Shown: positions 18,984 to 28,603 of the stretch, piece after piece
How the letters are laid out: every line of letters starts with the position of its first letter
Position numbering within the stretch: the first letter of the stretch is position 1
Assembly: GCA_963723455.1 (NCBI GenBank)
Contig: CAVRQM010000001.1
Span: 186,001-250,000 of the forward strand
Direction: 5' to 3'
Length of the DNA stretch: 64,000 nt
From: CAVRQM01 sp963723455
GTDB taxonomy: Bacteria > Pseudomonadota > Alphaproteobacteria > Acetobacterales > Acetobacteraceae
Translations under genes and position numbers: made by a program
Notes under the pieces: generated by a model
What the model was told of the DNA's origin: nothing
Database searches by the model: none
Seen by the model: only the letters and a program-made list of their open reading frames with translations

Positions 18984-21900
18984 ATGCCAGACGCCCTGCC
19001 TCAACCCGCCGACGATCGCACCGCCCTGCGTCGGCTGCATCGCGCGCCGGAGGATCAGGTTCTCGCGCCGGTGCTGCACCTGGCCACCCTGCCGCCCGAC
19101 CTCGCCGCCCGGGTCCATGGCCGTGCCAGAACCCTGGTCCGCGCCGCCCGCGCCGCGCACCGGCCGGGCGCCGATGTCACCGATTTTCTCAAGCAGTTCG
19201 GCCTCGGCACGCGTGAGGGCGTGGCGCTGCTGTGCCTGGCCGAGGCGCTGCTGCGGATCCCGGACGCGGCGACCGCCGACGCGCTGATCGAGGACCGCAT
19301 CGCCAACGCCGACTGGCAGGCACATCTGGGCCAGGCGGACAGCCTGGCGGTCAACGCATCGGCCTGGGCATTCATGCTGACCGGGCGCGTGCTGTCGCTG
19401 GACGATGCCGACCGCATCGGCGTGCCGGCGGCGATCGGGCGCGTGGTCAGCCGCCTCGGCGAGCCGGTCATCCGCACCGCGCTGCGGCGGGGAATGCGCG
19501 TGCTGGCGCGCCAGTTCGTCATGGGCCGCAGCATCACGGAGGCGCTGGCGCGGGCGCAGTCCCCAGAGGGCCGGCGCTGGCGCTACAGCTTCGACATGCT
19601 GGGCGAGGCGGCCCGCACCCGTGCCGACGCCCGCCGCTACTTCGCCGCCTATCGCGACGCGATCGGCGCCATTGGCCGGGTCGGCGGCGGTCCCGTCGCC
19701 GGCCCGGGCATCTCGGTCAAGCTGTCGGCGCTGCATCCGCGCTACGAGCCGCTGCAACAGGACGCCTGCGCCCCGGCGCTGATCGGCGCCCTGACCGAAC
19801 TCGCGCTCGATGCGAAGCGCGAAGACATCGGGCTGACGATGGATGCCGAGGAAGCCGAGCGGCTGGACATCAGCCTCGACATCTTCGCGGCCGTGCTCGC
19901 CGACCCGCGCCTGTCCGGCTGGGACGGGCTGGGGCTGGCCGTGCAGGCTTATCAGAAGCGCACCCTGCCGTTGGTTGACTGGGTGGCCGAACTGGGGCTG
20001 CGCACCGACCACCGCATCCCGACCCGGCTGGTCAAGGGCGCGTATTGGGACACCGAGATCAAGCACGCCCAGATCCAGGGATTTGCCGACTACCCGGTAT
20101 TCACCCGCAAGCTCGCCACCGACGTCTCGTGGATCGCCTGCGCCCGAAGGATGCTCGAACGGCGCGACGGCATCCGCCCGGCCTTCGCCACCCACAACGC
20201 GCACTCCCTGGCGACGATCCTGGAACTGGCCGACGAGGGCGCGTTCGAAATGCAGCGGCTGCACGGCATGGGCGAGGCGCTGTACCACGGCACGGTCGGC
20301 GCCGCCTGCCCGGTTCGCGTCTATGCGCCGGTGGGCAGCCACGAGGATCTGCTGGCCTACCTGGTGCGCCGGTTGCTTGAGAACGGGGCGAACACCAGCT
20401 TCGTGCATCGCCTGGTCGATGCTGCGGTGCCGGAGGAGGCGATCATCTGCGACCCGGCGCCGCGGCTGCGCGCCGCAGCACCCGGCCGTAACCCGCGCAT
20501 TCCGCTGCCCGCCGACATCTTCCCCGACCGGCGCAACTCCGCCGGCCTCGATCTCGCAGATCCGGAGGTTCGCCCGGCGGCGCTAGCGGCAATCCGCGCG
20601 ACCACCGTGCCGCCGACGCTGCCGGGCGCCGGCGCGCGGCGCGAGATCCGCGACCCGGCTGACAACTCACGGCTGATCGGCGCCGCCCCGGACAGCACGC
20701 CGGCCGAGCTGGACGCGACCCTGGCGGCGCTGTCACGGTCCTGGCGCCGATGGGACGACGCGGGCGGCGCGCACCGCGCCGACGTGCTGGACCGCGCGGC
20801 CGACCTGATCGAGGCCGACCGGCCGGGGCTGCTGTTCCTGCTGGCGCGCGAGGCCGGCCGCACCCTGGCCGACGGCATTGCCGAGGTGCGTGAAACCGCG
20901 GATTTCTGCCGCTATTACGCAGCCCGCGCCCGGGAGCATTTCGCCGCGCCGCGCGAGCTGCCGGGTCCGACCGGCGAGCGCAACACCTGGGCGCTGGGCG
21001 GACGCGGTGTGTTCGCGGCGATCTCGCCGTGGAACTTCCCGGCTGCCATTTTCACCGGGCAGGTCGCGGCGGGTCTGGCGGCCGGCAACGCGGTTGCCGC
21101 CAAGCCGGCCGAGCAGACGCCGCTGGTCGCGGCGCGCATCGTCAGCCTGCTGCACAACGCCGGGGTGCCGGACGATGCGCTGCGTCTGGTCTGCGGCGAC
21201 GGCGCGATCGGTGCCGCGCTGGTCGCCGACCGGCGCGTGGCGGGGGTGGCGTTCACCGGCGGCACCGACACCGCGCAGGCAATCGCGCGCAGCCTCGCCG
21301 GCCGCCCCGGCCCGCTGATCCCGTTCATCGCCGAAACCGGCGGCATCAACGCGATGGTCGTGGACAGCTCCGCGCTGCCCGAGCAGGTGGTGGCGGACGT
21401 GCTGACCAGCGCGTTCGGCTCCGCCGGCCAGCGCTGCTCGGCGCTGCGGCTGCTGTGCCTGCAGGACGAGGTCGCCGACCGCATCATCGCGATGCTGCGC
21501 GGCGCGGCCGATACGCTGGTGGTGGGCGACCCGCTGGATCCGGCCACCGATGTCGGCCCGGTGATCGACGCCGCCGCGCGCGACGGCCTGGCTCGCTACG
21601 CCGCCGGCATGGGCCGGCCGCTGTTTGAAGTGGCGCTGCCGCCGGGCTGCGATCGCGGCAGTTTCTTCGGCCCGCGCGCCTTCGAGCTGGCCAGCGCCGC
21701 CGACCTGCAGCGGGAGGTGTTCGGCCCGGTGCTGCATATCGTGCGCTATCGGCTCGACCGGCTGGACGCCTTGCTCGGGGCGATCGAGGCGACCGGGTTC
21801 GGCCTGACCCTCGGCGTCCACTCCCGCGTCGAGGCGGTGCAGCGCCGCGTGGTCGAGCGGCTGCGGGTCGGGAACGCCTATGTCAACCGAAACCAGATCG

Positions 21901-22067
21901 GCGCCGTCGTGGGCGTGCAGCCGTTCGGCGGGCGCGGCCTGTCCGGCACCGGGCCGAAGGCGGGCGGCCCGATCACGCTGTTCCGCTTCGCCGAGGAGCG
22001 GGTGGTCAGCGTCAACACGGCGGCCGCTGGCGGCAACGCGGCCTTGCTGGCATCCGATGACGGGTGA
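18984..22067 (+). CDS. putA: Bifunctional proline dehydrogenase / glutamate-semialdehyde dehydrogenase
   Basis: This 1027-aa PutA converts proline to glutamate. The FAD proline dehydrogenase barrel spans about residues 170-430 (ISVKLSALHPRYE, RLVKGAYWDTEIKHAQ). The NAD aldehyde dehydrogenase domain follows (about 550-1010), with general base Glu784 (FIAETGGINAM) and nucleophile Cys818 (SAGQRCSALRLL). The length is that of short PutA, and no ribbon-helix-helix DNA-binding domain precedes it, so it should not autoregulate. The chosen ATG has GGGAGCC upstream. Fifty-one further codons are open upstream but unconserved. It heads a run of closely spaced plus-strand catabolic genes. Confidence 0.95.
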   Translation: MPDALPQPADDRTALRRLHRAPEDQVLAPVLHLATLPPDLAARVHGRARTLVRAARAAHRPGADVTDFLKQFGLGTREGVALLCLAEALLRIPDAATADALIEDRIANADWQAHLGQADSLAVNASAWAFMLTGRVLSLDDADRIGVPAAIGRVVSRLGEPVIRTALRRGMRVLARQFVMGRSITEALARAQSPEGRRWRYSFDMLGEAARTRADARRYFAAYRDAIGAIGRVGGGPVAGPGISVKLSALHPRYEPLQQDACAPALIGALTELALDAKREDIGLTMDAEEAERLDISLDIFAAVLADPRLSGWDGLGLAVQAYQKRTLPLVDWVAELGLRTDHRIPTRLVKGAYWDTEIKHAQIQGFADYPVFTRKLATDVSWIACARRMLERRDGIRPAFATHNAHSLATILELADEGAFEMQRLHGMGEALYHGTVGAACPVRVYAPVGSHEDLLAYLVRRLLENGANTSFVHRLVDAAVPEEAIICDPAPRLRAAAPGRNPRIPLPADIFPDRRNSAGLDLADPEVRPAALAAIRATTVPPTLPGAGARREIRDPADNSRLIGAAPDSTPAELDATLAALSRSWRRWDDAGGAHRADVLDRAADLIEADRPGLLFLLAREAGRTLADGIAEVRETADFCRYYAARAREHFAAPRELPGPTGERNTWALGGRGVFAAISPWNFPAAIFTGQVAAGLAAGNAVAAKPAEQTPLVAARIVSLLHNAGVPDDALRLVCGDGAIGAALVADRRVAGVAFTGGTDTAQAIARSLAGRPGPLIPFIAETGGINAMVVDSSALPEQVVADVLTSAFGSAGQRCSALRLLCLQDEVADRIIAMLRGAADTLVVGDPLDPATDVGPVIDAAARDGLARYAAGMGRPLFEVALPPGCDRGSFFGPRAFELASAADLQREVFGPVLHIVRYRLDRLDALLGAIEATGFGLTLGVHSRVEAVQRRVVERLRVGNAYVNRNQIGAVVGVQPFGGRGLSGTGPKAGGPITLFRFAEERVVSVNTAAAGGNAALLASDDG

Positions 22068-22082
22068 GGCTAGCGTCCGCGG

Positions 22083-22265
22083 ATGGCCGACTCGGACCCG
22101 CTCGCCTACGTGACCGCGGCAGCGCCCCTGCTCGGCCTGCATCTGTGTCCGAAGCGGCTTGCGGAGCTGGCCGCGGCCTTCGCGCAGGTGCAGCGGTTCG
22201 CCGCCCCGGCGCTGCTGTTCGAGCCGCCGCCCGAGACGCCGCCCGCTGCGGTGTTCGTGCCGTGA
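22083..22265 (+). CDS. hpxX: DUF4089 / AtzG-like small amidase subunit
   Basis: This 60-aa protein is a DUF4089 domain (YVTAAAPLLGLHLCPKRL), the small helical partner found next to AtzE-type amidases: AtzG in cyanuric-acid degradation and HpxX in oxalurate use. The stop overlaps the amidase start by two bases (GTGA), fitting a two-subunit enzyme made in equal amounts. I use hpxX because hpxY and hpxZ homologues follow in order. The atzG reading is equally valid on family grounds. Confidence 0.8.
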   Translation: MADSDPLAYVTAAAPLLGLHLCPKRLAELAAAFAQVQRFAAPALLFEPPPETPPAAVFVP

Positions 22266-23665
22266 CCGCGCTGCACCGGCTGGGCGCGACGGAGCTTGCC
22301 GGGCGTATCGCCTCCGGCGCGATCACCGCCGAGGCGGTGGTCTCTGCGGCGCTGGCGCGCATCGCCGAGCGCGACGGCGAGACCAACGCCTTCACCGCCA
22401 CCGTCCCCGAACGCGCGCTGCGGCGCGCCCGGGCGCTGGATGCGCAGATCTTCGATGGCGAGACTCCCGGCCCACTGGCCGGCGTGCCATTTGCGGTCAA
22501 GAACCTGTTCGACGTGGCAGGCGTGGTCACCCTCGCGGGCAGCCGCATCGAGCGGCAGCGGTCGCCCGCCACAGAGGATGCGTTTGCCGTCACGCGGATG
22601 GAGGCGGCGGGCGCGGTCTGCGTCGGCTGCCTGAACATGGACGAATACGCCTATGGCTTCACCACCGAGAACAGCCATGACGGCGCCACCCGCAATCCGC
22701 ACGACCTGGCACGCAGCGCCGGCGGCTCTTCGGGCGGGTCGGCTGCGGCGGTGGCGGCCGGCCTGGTGGCGCTGTCGCTCGGCACCGACACCAACGGCTC
22801 GATCCGCGTGCCGGCGGCGCTATGCGGGGTGTTCGGCCTGAAGCCGACGCTCGGCCGGCTGTCGCGAGCCGGGGTGTACCCGTTCGTGCCCAGCCTGGAC
22901 CATGTCGGCCCGTTCGCGCGCAGCGTGGACGACCTCGCCTTGGCCTATCGCGCCATGCAGGGACGCGACCGGCACGACCCGGCGCAGCAGGACCGCGCGC
23001 CCGAGCCGCTGCGGTCGCTGCGGGACGGGGGTATCGAGGGGCTGCGGATCGCCCGGCTCGGCGGCTACTTCGCGCAAGGCGGCGTTGCGTGCGTGCAACA
23101 CGCGGCCGATCGCGTCGCCGCCGCGCTTGCCGCGTCCGACATTGCGGAGTTTACCGCCGCCGCCGCCGCCCGCTCGGCCGCCTTCATCATCACCGCCGCC
23201 GAGGGCGCGCACACGCACCTGGCCAATCTGCGGACTCGGGCGGCCGACTTCGATCCGCATGTCCGCGACCGCCTGCTGGCCGGGGCGCTGATCCCGGCGC
23301 AATGGCTGCTGCATGCCCAGCGCATCCGCGCCCATCTGCGCGAAGCCGCCGCGCGGCTGTTCGCGGAGTGGGACATCCTCGTGGCGCCGGCCACGCCCAG
23401 CCCCGCCATGCCGCTCGGCCACGACATGCTTGAGGCGGATGACGCGACCGTGCCGCTGCGCCCGTCCTTCGGCCGCTACACCCAGCCCATCAGCTTCCTC
23501 GGCCTGCCGGTGCTCGCAGTCCCGGTGCAGCACGCCGACGGCGCGCTGCCGGTCGGGGTGCAGCTGATCGGCGCGCCCTGGCGCGAGACGAGCCTGTTGC
23601 GCGCCGCCGCGCATCTGGAGCGCACAGGCCTCTGCGCCGCCCCGATCGCGCCGGACTTCGCGTGA
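22262..23665 (+). CDS. hpxY: AtzE/HpxY-family amidase
   Basis: This 467-aa amidase-signature hydrolase has the full Ser-cisSer-Lys triad: Lys80 (FAVKNLFD), cis-Ser156 (SAGGSSGGS) and nucleophile Ser180 (GTDTNGSIRVP). The family includes 1-carboxybiuret hydrolase AtzE and the oxalurate-pathway amidase HpxY. The start is the GTG that overlaps the DUF4089 stop. An in-frame reading through that gene would begin at 22064 but is not conserved. With HpxX-like and HpxZ-like neighbours it probably acts on oxalurate or a related carbamoyl or amide compound. The gamma-glutamyltransferase-like hpxW is absent. Confidence 0.85.
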   Translation: MTALHRLGATELAGRIASGAITAEAVVSAALARIAERDGETNAFTATVPERALRRARALDAQIFDGETPGPLAGVPFAVKNLFDVAGVVTLAGSRIERQRSPATEDAFAVTRMEAAGAVCVGCLNMDEYAYGFTTENSHDGATRNPHDLARSAGGSSGGSAAAVAAGLVALSLGTDTNGSIRVPAALCGVFGLKPTLGRLSRAGVYPFVPSLDHVGPFARSVDDLALAYRAMQGRDRHDPAQQDRAPEPLRSLRDGGIEGLRIARLGGYFAQGGVACVQHAADRVAAALAASDIAEFTAAAAARSAAFIITAAEGAHTHLANLRTRAADFDPHVRDRLLAGALIPAQWLLHAQRIRAHLREAAARLFAEWDILVAPATPSPAMPLGHDMLEADDATVPLRPSFGRYTQPISFLGLPVLAVPVQHADGALPVGVQLIGAPWRETSLLRAAAHLERTGLCAAPIAPDFA

Positions 23666-23681
23666 TGCCGGGCCTGAACTG

Positions 23682-24074
23682 ATGGAGGTGAACATCCCCG
23701 AGATCGTGGCCGACCTCCGCGCCGCCTTCGACCGCTACGAGGCGGCGCTGGTCGGCAACGACATCGCGGCACTGGACGCGCTGTTCTGGGACAGTCCGCG
23801 CGTCGTCCGCTTCGGCGCGACCGAGAATCTGTACGGCATCGAGGCGATCCGCGCCTTCCGCGCCGCCCGCTCGCCCGACGAACTGGCGCGCGAGCTGGCC
23901 GGCATCGTCATCACCACCTTCGGCCGCGATTTCGGTACCGCGAGCGCGCTGACCCGGCGCACGGCAACCGGCCGCACCGGGCGGCAGACGCAGACCTGGG
24001 TGCGCCGCCCCGAGGGCTGGCGGGTGGTCGCCGCCCATGTCTCATTCCTCGAGTATGGGTTCGCCTCGCCATGA
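23682..24074 (+). CDS. hpxZ: HpxZ/AtzH-like protein (DUF3225, NTF2-like fold)
   Basis: This 130-aa protein has the SnoaL/NTF2-like architecture of DUF3225 (FDRYEAALVGNDIAALD, then LFWDSPRVVRFG and RVVAAHVSFLE). In Klebsiella HpxZ belongs to the hpxWXYZ oxalurate operon. AtzH, a related protein in cyanuric-acid degraders, is an amidase of the same shape. It follows hpxY by 16 bases and overlaps dgoK by four (ATGA), placing it firmly in the operon. Confidence 0.85.
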   Translation: MEVNIPEIVADLRAAFDRYEAALVGNDIAALDALFWDSPRVVRFGATENLYGIEAIRAFRAARSPDELARELAGIVITTFGRDFGTASALTRRTATGRTGRQTQTWVRRPEGWRVVAAHVSFLEYGFASP

Positions 24075-24950
24075 TCGGGGTCGATTGGGGCACCAGCAGC
24101 CTGCGCGCCTTCCGCCTCGATGCGGCGGGCGACGTGATCGACCGCGTCGCCGCCCCGCGCGGCATCATGGCGGTGCAGAACGGCAATTTCGCCGGCGCCC
24201 TGCGCGCCCAGATCGGCCCCTGGCTGGACGACGGCGAGACGCAGGTGCTGATGTCCGGCATGATCGGCAGCCGGCAGGGCTGGGTGGAGGCGCCGTACCT
24301 TGCCCTGCCCCGCCAGCCCCAATTCGCTCGCCGGCTCGCTGGTCCGGGTAATATTTGACGGCGCGGAGGTGCTGCTGGTGCCCGGCCTGTCCGATCACGA
24401 CGCCGCCGGCGTCCCGGAGGTGATGCGCGGCGAGGAGACGCAGCTGGTCGGCGTCATCGACGCGATGGGCGGGCGCGGCATTGCCTGCTTGCCCGGCAGC
24501 CACGCCAAATGGGCGCGCATCGACGACGGCCGGATCGCCGCGTTCTCGACCTATCTCAGCGGCGAGGCGTTCGCCGCCATTCGCGCCGGCACCATCCTTG
24601 GTCGCATGATGCCGGACGCGCCGCACGACCCGGACGCCTTCCGCCGCGGCGTGCGGCGTTCGGCCGAACCGGGCCATCTGCTGCACCACCTGTTCGGCGT
24701 CCGTGCGCTCGGCCTGTTCGGCGCGCTGGCCGAGAGCGAGAGCGCGTCGTACCTGTCCGGCCTGCTGATCGGCACGGAGATCCGGGCTGCGCTGCCCGAG
24801 GGCGAGACCGTGCATCTGATTGGCGCGCCGGAGCTGTGTGCGCTGTATCGGGACGCGATCGAGGTCTGCGGCGGCGCCGCGCACATCGAAGACGACGATG
24901 CCGCCGCGCGCGGCCTGGCGACAATTGGAAGGGCTGCCGCATGGAGCTGA
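24071..24950 (+). pseudogene. dgoK: 2-dehydro-3-deoxygalactonokinase, one frame break
   Basis: The first part (MIGVDWGTSSLRAFRLDAAG to WVEAPYLALP) and the second part (ASPNSLAGSLVRVIFDG, then CLPGSHAKWARIDDG and GAPELCALYRDAIE) are one DgoK protein split at about 24307-24311. An extra C in the CCCC run is enough to explain it, and correcting it gives 292 aa, normal for the family. The enzyme phosphorylates 2-keto-3-deoxygalactonate in the De Ley-Doudoroff route. The aldolase gene overlaps its 3' end by ten bases. The intact reading on both sides suggests a consensus error rather than a dead gene. Confidence 0.85.
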
Positions 24951-25585
24951 AGGACTGGCTGCAGAGATGCCCCCTGATCGCGATCGTGCGCGGCGTGACG
25001 CCCGAGGAAATCCTTGAGGTTGCGGCGGCGCTGGAAAGCGCGGGCATCGCCATCGTCGAGGTGCCGCTGAACTCGCCGCGCCCGCTGGACAGCATCCGGC
25101 TGCTGGCGCAGTGGTACGGCTCGCGGCTGCTGGTCGGCGCGGGCACGGTGATGAGCGCGGCCGATGTCGATGCGGTGGCCGGGGCCGGCGGCAAGATCAT
25201 CGTCACCCCGCACGCGGCCGGCGACGTGGTGATCGCGGCCAAGCGCCACGGCCTGATCGCCTGCCCGGGCATCGCCACGCCGACCGAGGCGTTCTCGATG
25301 CTGCGCGAGGGCGCGGACGGGCTGAAGCTGTTTCCCGCCGAGGCGTCCAGTCCGGCCGCGCTGCAGGCGATGCTGGCGGTGCTGCCCGCGGGCGTGCTGA
25401 TGATGCCGGTGGGCGGGATCAATGCCGGCAACATGCAGCCCTGGCTGGACGCGGGCGCGGCCGGCTTCGGCATCGGCGGCTCGATCTACAAGCCTGGGGA
25501 CAGCGCCGCGACGGTGGGCGAGAAGGCGGCGCGGCTGGTGGCGGGACTGGGACCGTCGCGGATTGCTCCAGGTTCGATCCGTTAG
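24941..25585 (+). CDS. dgoA: 2-dehydro-3-deoxy-6-phosphogalactonate aldolase
   Basis: This 214-aa class I KDPG/KDPGal aldolase has catalytic Glu40 (IVEVPLNSP), the Schiff-base Lys129 (GLKLFPAE) and the phosphate-binding VGGINAGNM. It splits KDPGal to pyruvate and glyceraldehyde 3-phosphate. It is single-domain, unlike fused dgoA-dgoD genes. It starts inside the last codons of dgoK. With dgoK it forms the lower galactonate pathway. The dehydratase dgoD is not in the window. Confidence 0.92.
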   Translation: MELKDWLQRCPLIAIVRGVTPEEILEVAAALESAGIAIVEVPLNSPRPLDSIRLLAQWYGSRLLVGAGTVMSAADVDAVAGAGGKIIVTPHAAGDVVIAAKRHGLIACPGIATPTEAFSMLREGADGLKLFPAEASSPAALQAMLAVLPAGVLMMPVGGINAGNMQPWLDAGAAGFGIGGSIYKPGDSAATVGEKAARLVAGLGPSRIAPGSIR

Positions 25586-25663
25586 CCCACCACGCGCTGC
25601 AACCGACCCTGCAAAGTTTCGCGACCGCACGTAACCCGCGCGAAGAGGTGTGCGAACTCGTGC

Positions 25664-26941
25664 ATGCCGCAAAGCGAACAGGGAGTCGGAGCGTGTCGCA
25701 CGAATTCATCAAGCAGCACCCGCGCGGTGCTGCGCGTCGCAGCGTTGTCGTTTTTCCCGCCGCTCGCGCTGGCCGCGTCGGCGCACGCGGCAGCGCCGCC
25801 ATACAGCCTGCCGCATGACACGCTGTATATCGAAAGCAACAATCCGGTCGCGGGACAAAATGCGGTCCTGGCCTATCACCGCAACCAGGACGGCAGCCTG
25901 ACGCCGCTGCCCGGTTCGCCATTCCTGACCGGCGGGACCGGGTTCTTCGATCCGACCTATGCGGTCGGTCCGTTCGACGGGCAGGGCATCATGGCGGCCG
26001 ATCCGGTCGGCGGCGTGCTGTTCGTGCCGAATGGCGGGTCGGACAGCATCGCCGCGTTGCGGATGCGGCGCGACGGTTCGCTGTATCCGGTCGCCGGCTC
26101 GCCGTTCGCGACCAGCGGCAACACCCCCGAAGCGCTCGGGATGCGCGACCGGACGCTGGTCATCGTGGACAACGCAACCGATCCGAACCAGGCCGGCAGC
26201 GGCGTCGGACCGTCCTACGAAACGGCCCGCCTCGGCCGCGGCGATAGCCTGATCCAGAACACCTCGGCGACGATCCAGCTGCCAGCCGGCACGCTGCCGA
26301 CGCAGGCGCTGCCGGTTCCCGGCACGCCGCTGGTCTACACCAACGAGTTCCTGCCCGGCACCTTGTCCTCGTATTTCCTCGATCTCGCCGGACGCCTGCA
26401 CCTGATCGAGCGGCAGGCGCCGCCGCTGGAGGCGGGGGAAGCGTCGCAGCCGGTTCCGTTGGGCCAAGCCATCAACCCAGCAGCGCCATTCCTGTATGTG
26501 GGCCTGCCGAATGTGGCGCGAGTCGCGGTGTACCGCATGCGCCAGACCGGCGAACTCGGCTTCGTTCGCACCGTCGCCAACAGCGGGGCGGCGGTATGCT
26601 GGCTGCATGTGTCAAAGGACAGCCTGCACCTGTACACGGCGAACACCGGCGATCATTCCATCTCGGTCTATGACCTGACGCGGCCGGAGCAGCCGGTCGA
26701 GCGGCAGCACCTTGTCTTGAACAACGCCGCGGGCGGCGTGTTCGACTTCGCGCTGTCGCCGGATGAGCGCTTCCTGTATGCGGTCGAGGAGGAGAGCAGC
26801 CCCGCCGCCTCGGGGCTGAGCAACCAGGTGCACATCCTGAGCATCGACCATGCGACGGGTCAGGTCGCCGAGATCGCAGCCTCGCCGCTCAAGCTGCCGG
26901 TGGCGGCGGGAACCAGGCCGCAGGGAGTGGTGGTTTACTGA
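25664..26941 (+). CDS. Secreted lactonase-family beta-propeller protein
   Basis: This 425-aa protein has an export signal (hydrophobic core ALSFFPPLALAASAHAA) and a seven-bladed propeller of the 6-phosphogluconolactonase (YkgB/Pgl-type) lactonase family. Recognisable blade segments are TLYIESNNPVAGQNAVLAYH, LHVSKDSLHLYTANTGDHSI and FALSPDERFLYAVEE. It would act in the periplasm, perhaps opening sugar lactones. The dgoK-dgoA genes lie 78 bases upstream, which fits an aldonolactone substrate, but that link is positional only. The exact start is uncertain because 30 extra residues precede the hydrophobic core. Confidence 0.8.
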   Translation: MPQSEQGVGACRTNSSSSTRAVLRVAALSFFPPLALAASAHAAAPPYSLPHDTLYIESNNPVAGQNAVLAYHRNQDGSLTPLPGSPFLTGGTGFFDPTYAVGPFDGQGIMAADPVGGVLFVPNGGSDSIAALRMRRDGSLYPVAGSPFATSGNTPEALGMRDRTLVIVDNATDPNQAGSGVGPSYETARLGRGDSLIQNTSATIQLPAGTLPTQALPVPGTPLVYTNEFLPGTLSSYFLDLAGRLHLIERQAPPLEAGEASQPVPLGQAINPAAPFLYVGLPNVARVAVYRMRQTGELGFVRTVANSGAAVCWLHVSKDSLHLYTANTGDHSISVYDLTRPEQPVERQHLVLNNAAGGVFDFALSPDERFLYAVEEESSPAASGLSNQVHILSIDHATGQVAEIAASPLKLPVAAGTRPQGVVVY

Positions 26942-26976
26942 CGGAGCGCCGCGCACCGCATGAATCAGGGCTGCCG

Positions 26977-27459
26977 ATGAACCGGGCGATCCGGCCGTTG
27001 CACGAGGTGGATCGGGTCGCCCTGCTGGCGTTGAACAACGATCATGCCGTCGAACTGTCCTGGCTTGAGGCCGATCGGCTGGCGATGATGCTCGGGCAGG
27101 CCTATTACGCGCGCGGCTTCGGCAACGTCGATGCGGCGCTGATCGCGTTCGATGGGGCGAGCGCCTATGACGGTCTGCATTTCGGCTGGTTTCGCGCCCG
27201 CTACCCTCGCTTCGTCTATGTCGATCGGGTCGTCGTCGCCGCCCGGGCGCGCGGCCGGGGCCTGGCGCGGGCGCTCTACGGCGACCTGTTTGCCACAGCG
27301 GCCGCCGACGGGCAGACCCTCGCAGCCGCCGAGGTCAACATCGACCCGCCCAACCCCGCCTCGTTGGCCTTTCACGCCGCTTCCGGCTTCCTGCCGGTCG
27401 GCGAGGCGCCGGCGCCGGGCGGCAAGTCGGTGCGGTATTTCGTGCGCTCGTTGCCCTGA
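26977..27459 (+). CDS. GNAT-family N-acetyltransferase
   Basis: This 160-aa GNAT-fold acyltransferase has motif A, the acetyl-CoA pyrophosphate loop, in VDRVVVAARARGRGLARALY (RxxGxG/A type), and motif B in PPNPASLAFHAASGF. The substrate cannot be read from the sequence. It lies 35 bases after the lactonase gene and 44 before the ABC ATPase gene on the same strand. Confidence 0.88.
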   Translation: MNRAIRPLHEVDRVALLALNNDHAVELSWLEADRLAMMLGQAYYARGFGNVDAALIAFDGASAYDGLHFGWFRARYPRFVYVDRVVVAARARGRGLARALYGDLFATAAADGQTLAAAEVNIDPPNPASLAFHAASGFLPVGEAPAPGGKSVRYFVRSLP

Positions 27460-27503
27460 CGGCGGCCCTATGCCTTACTCGCGCTGAACGGGAGGGTTCT
27501 TCA

Positions 27504-28598
<1,095 letters not shown>

Positions 28599-28603
28599 CG
28601 CCG

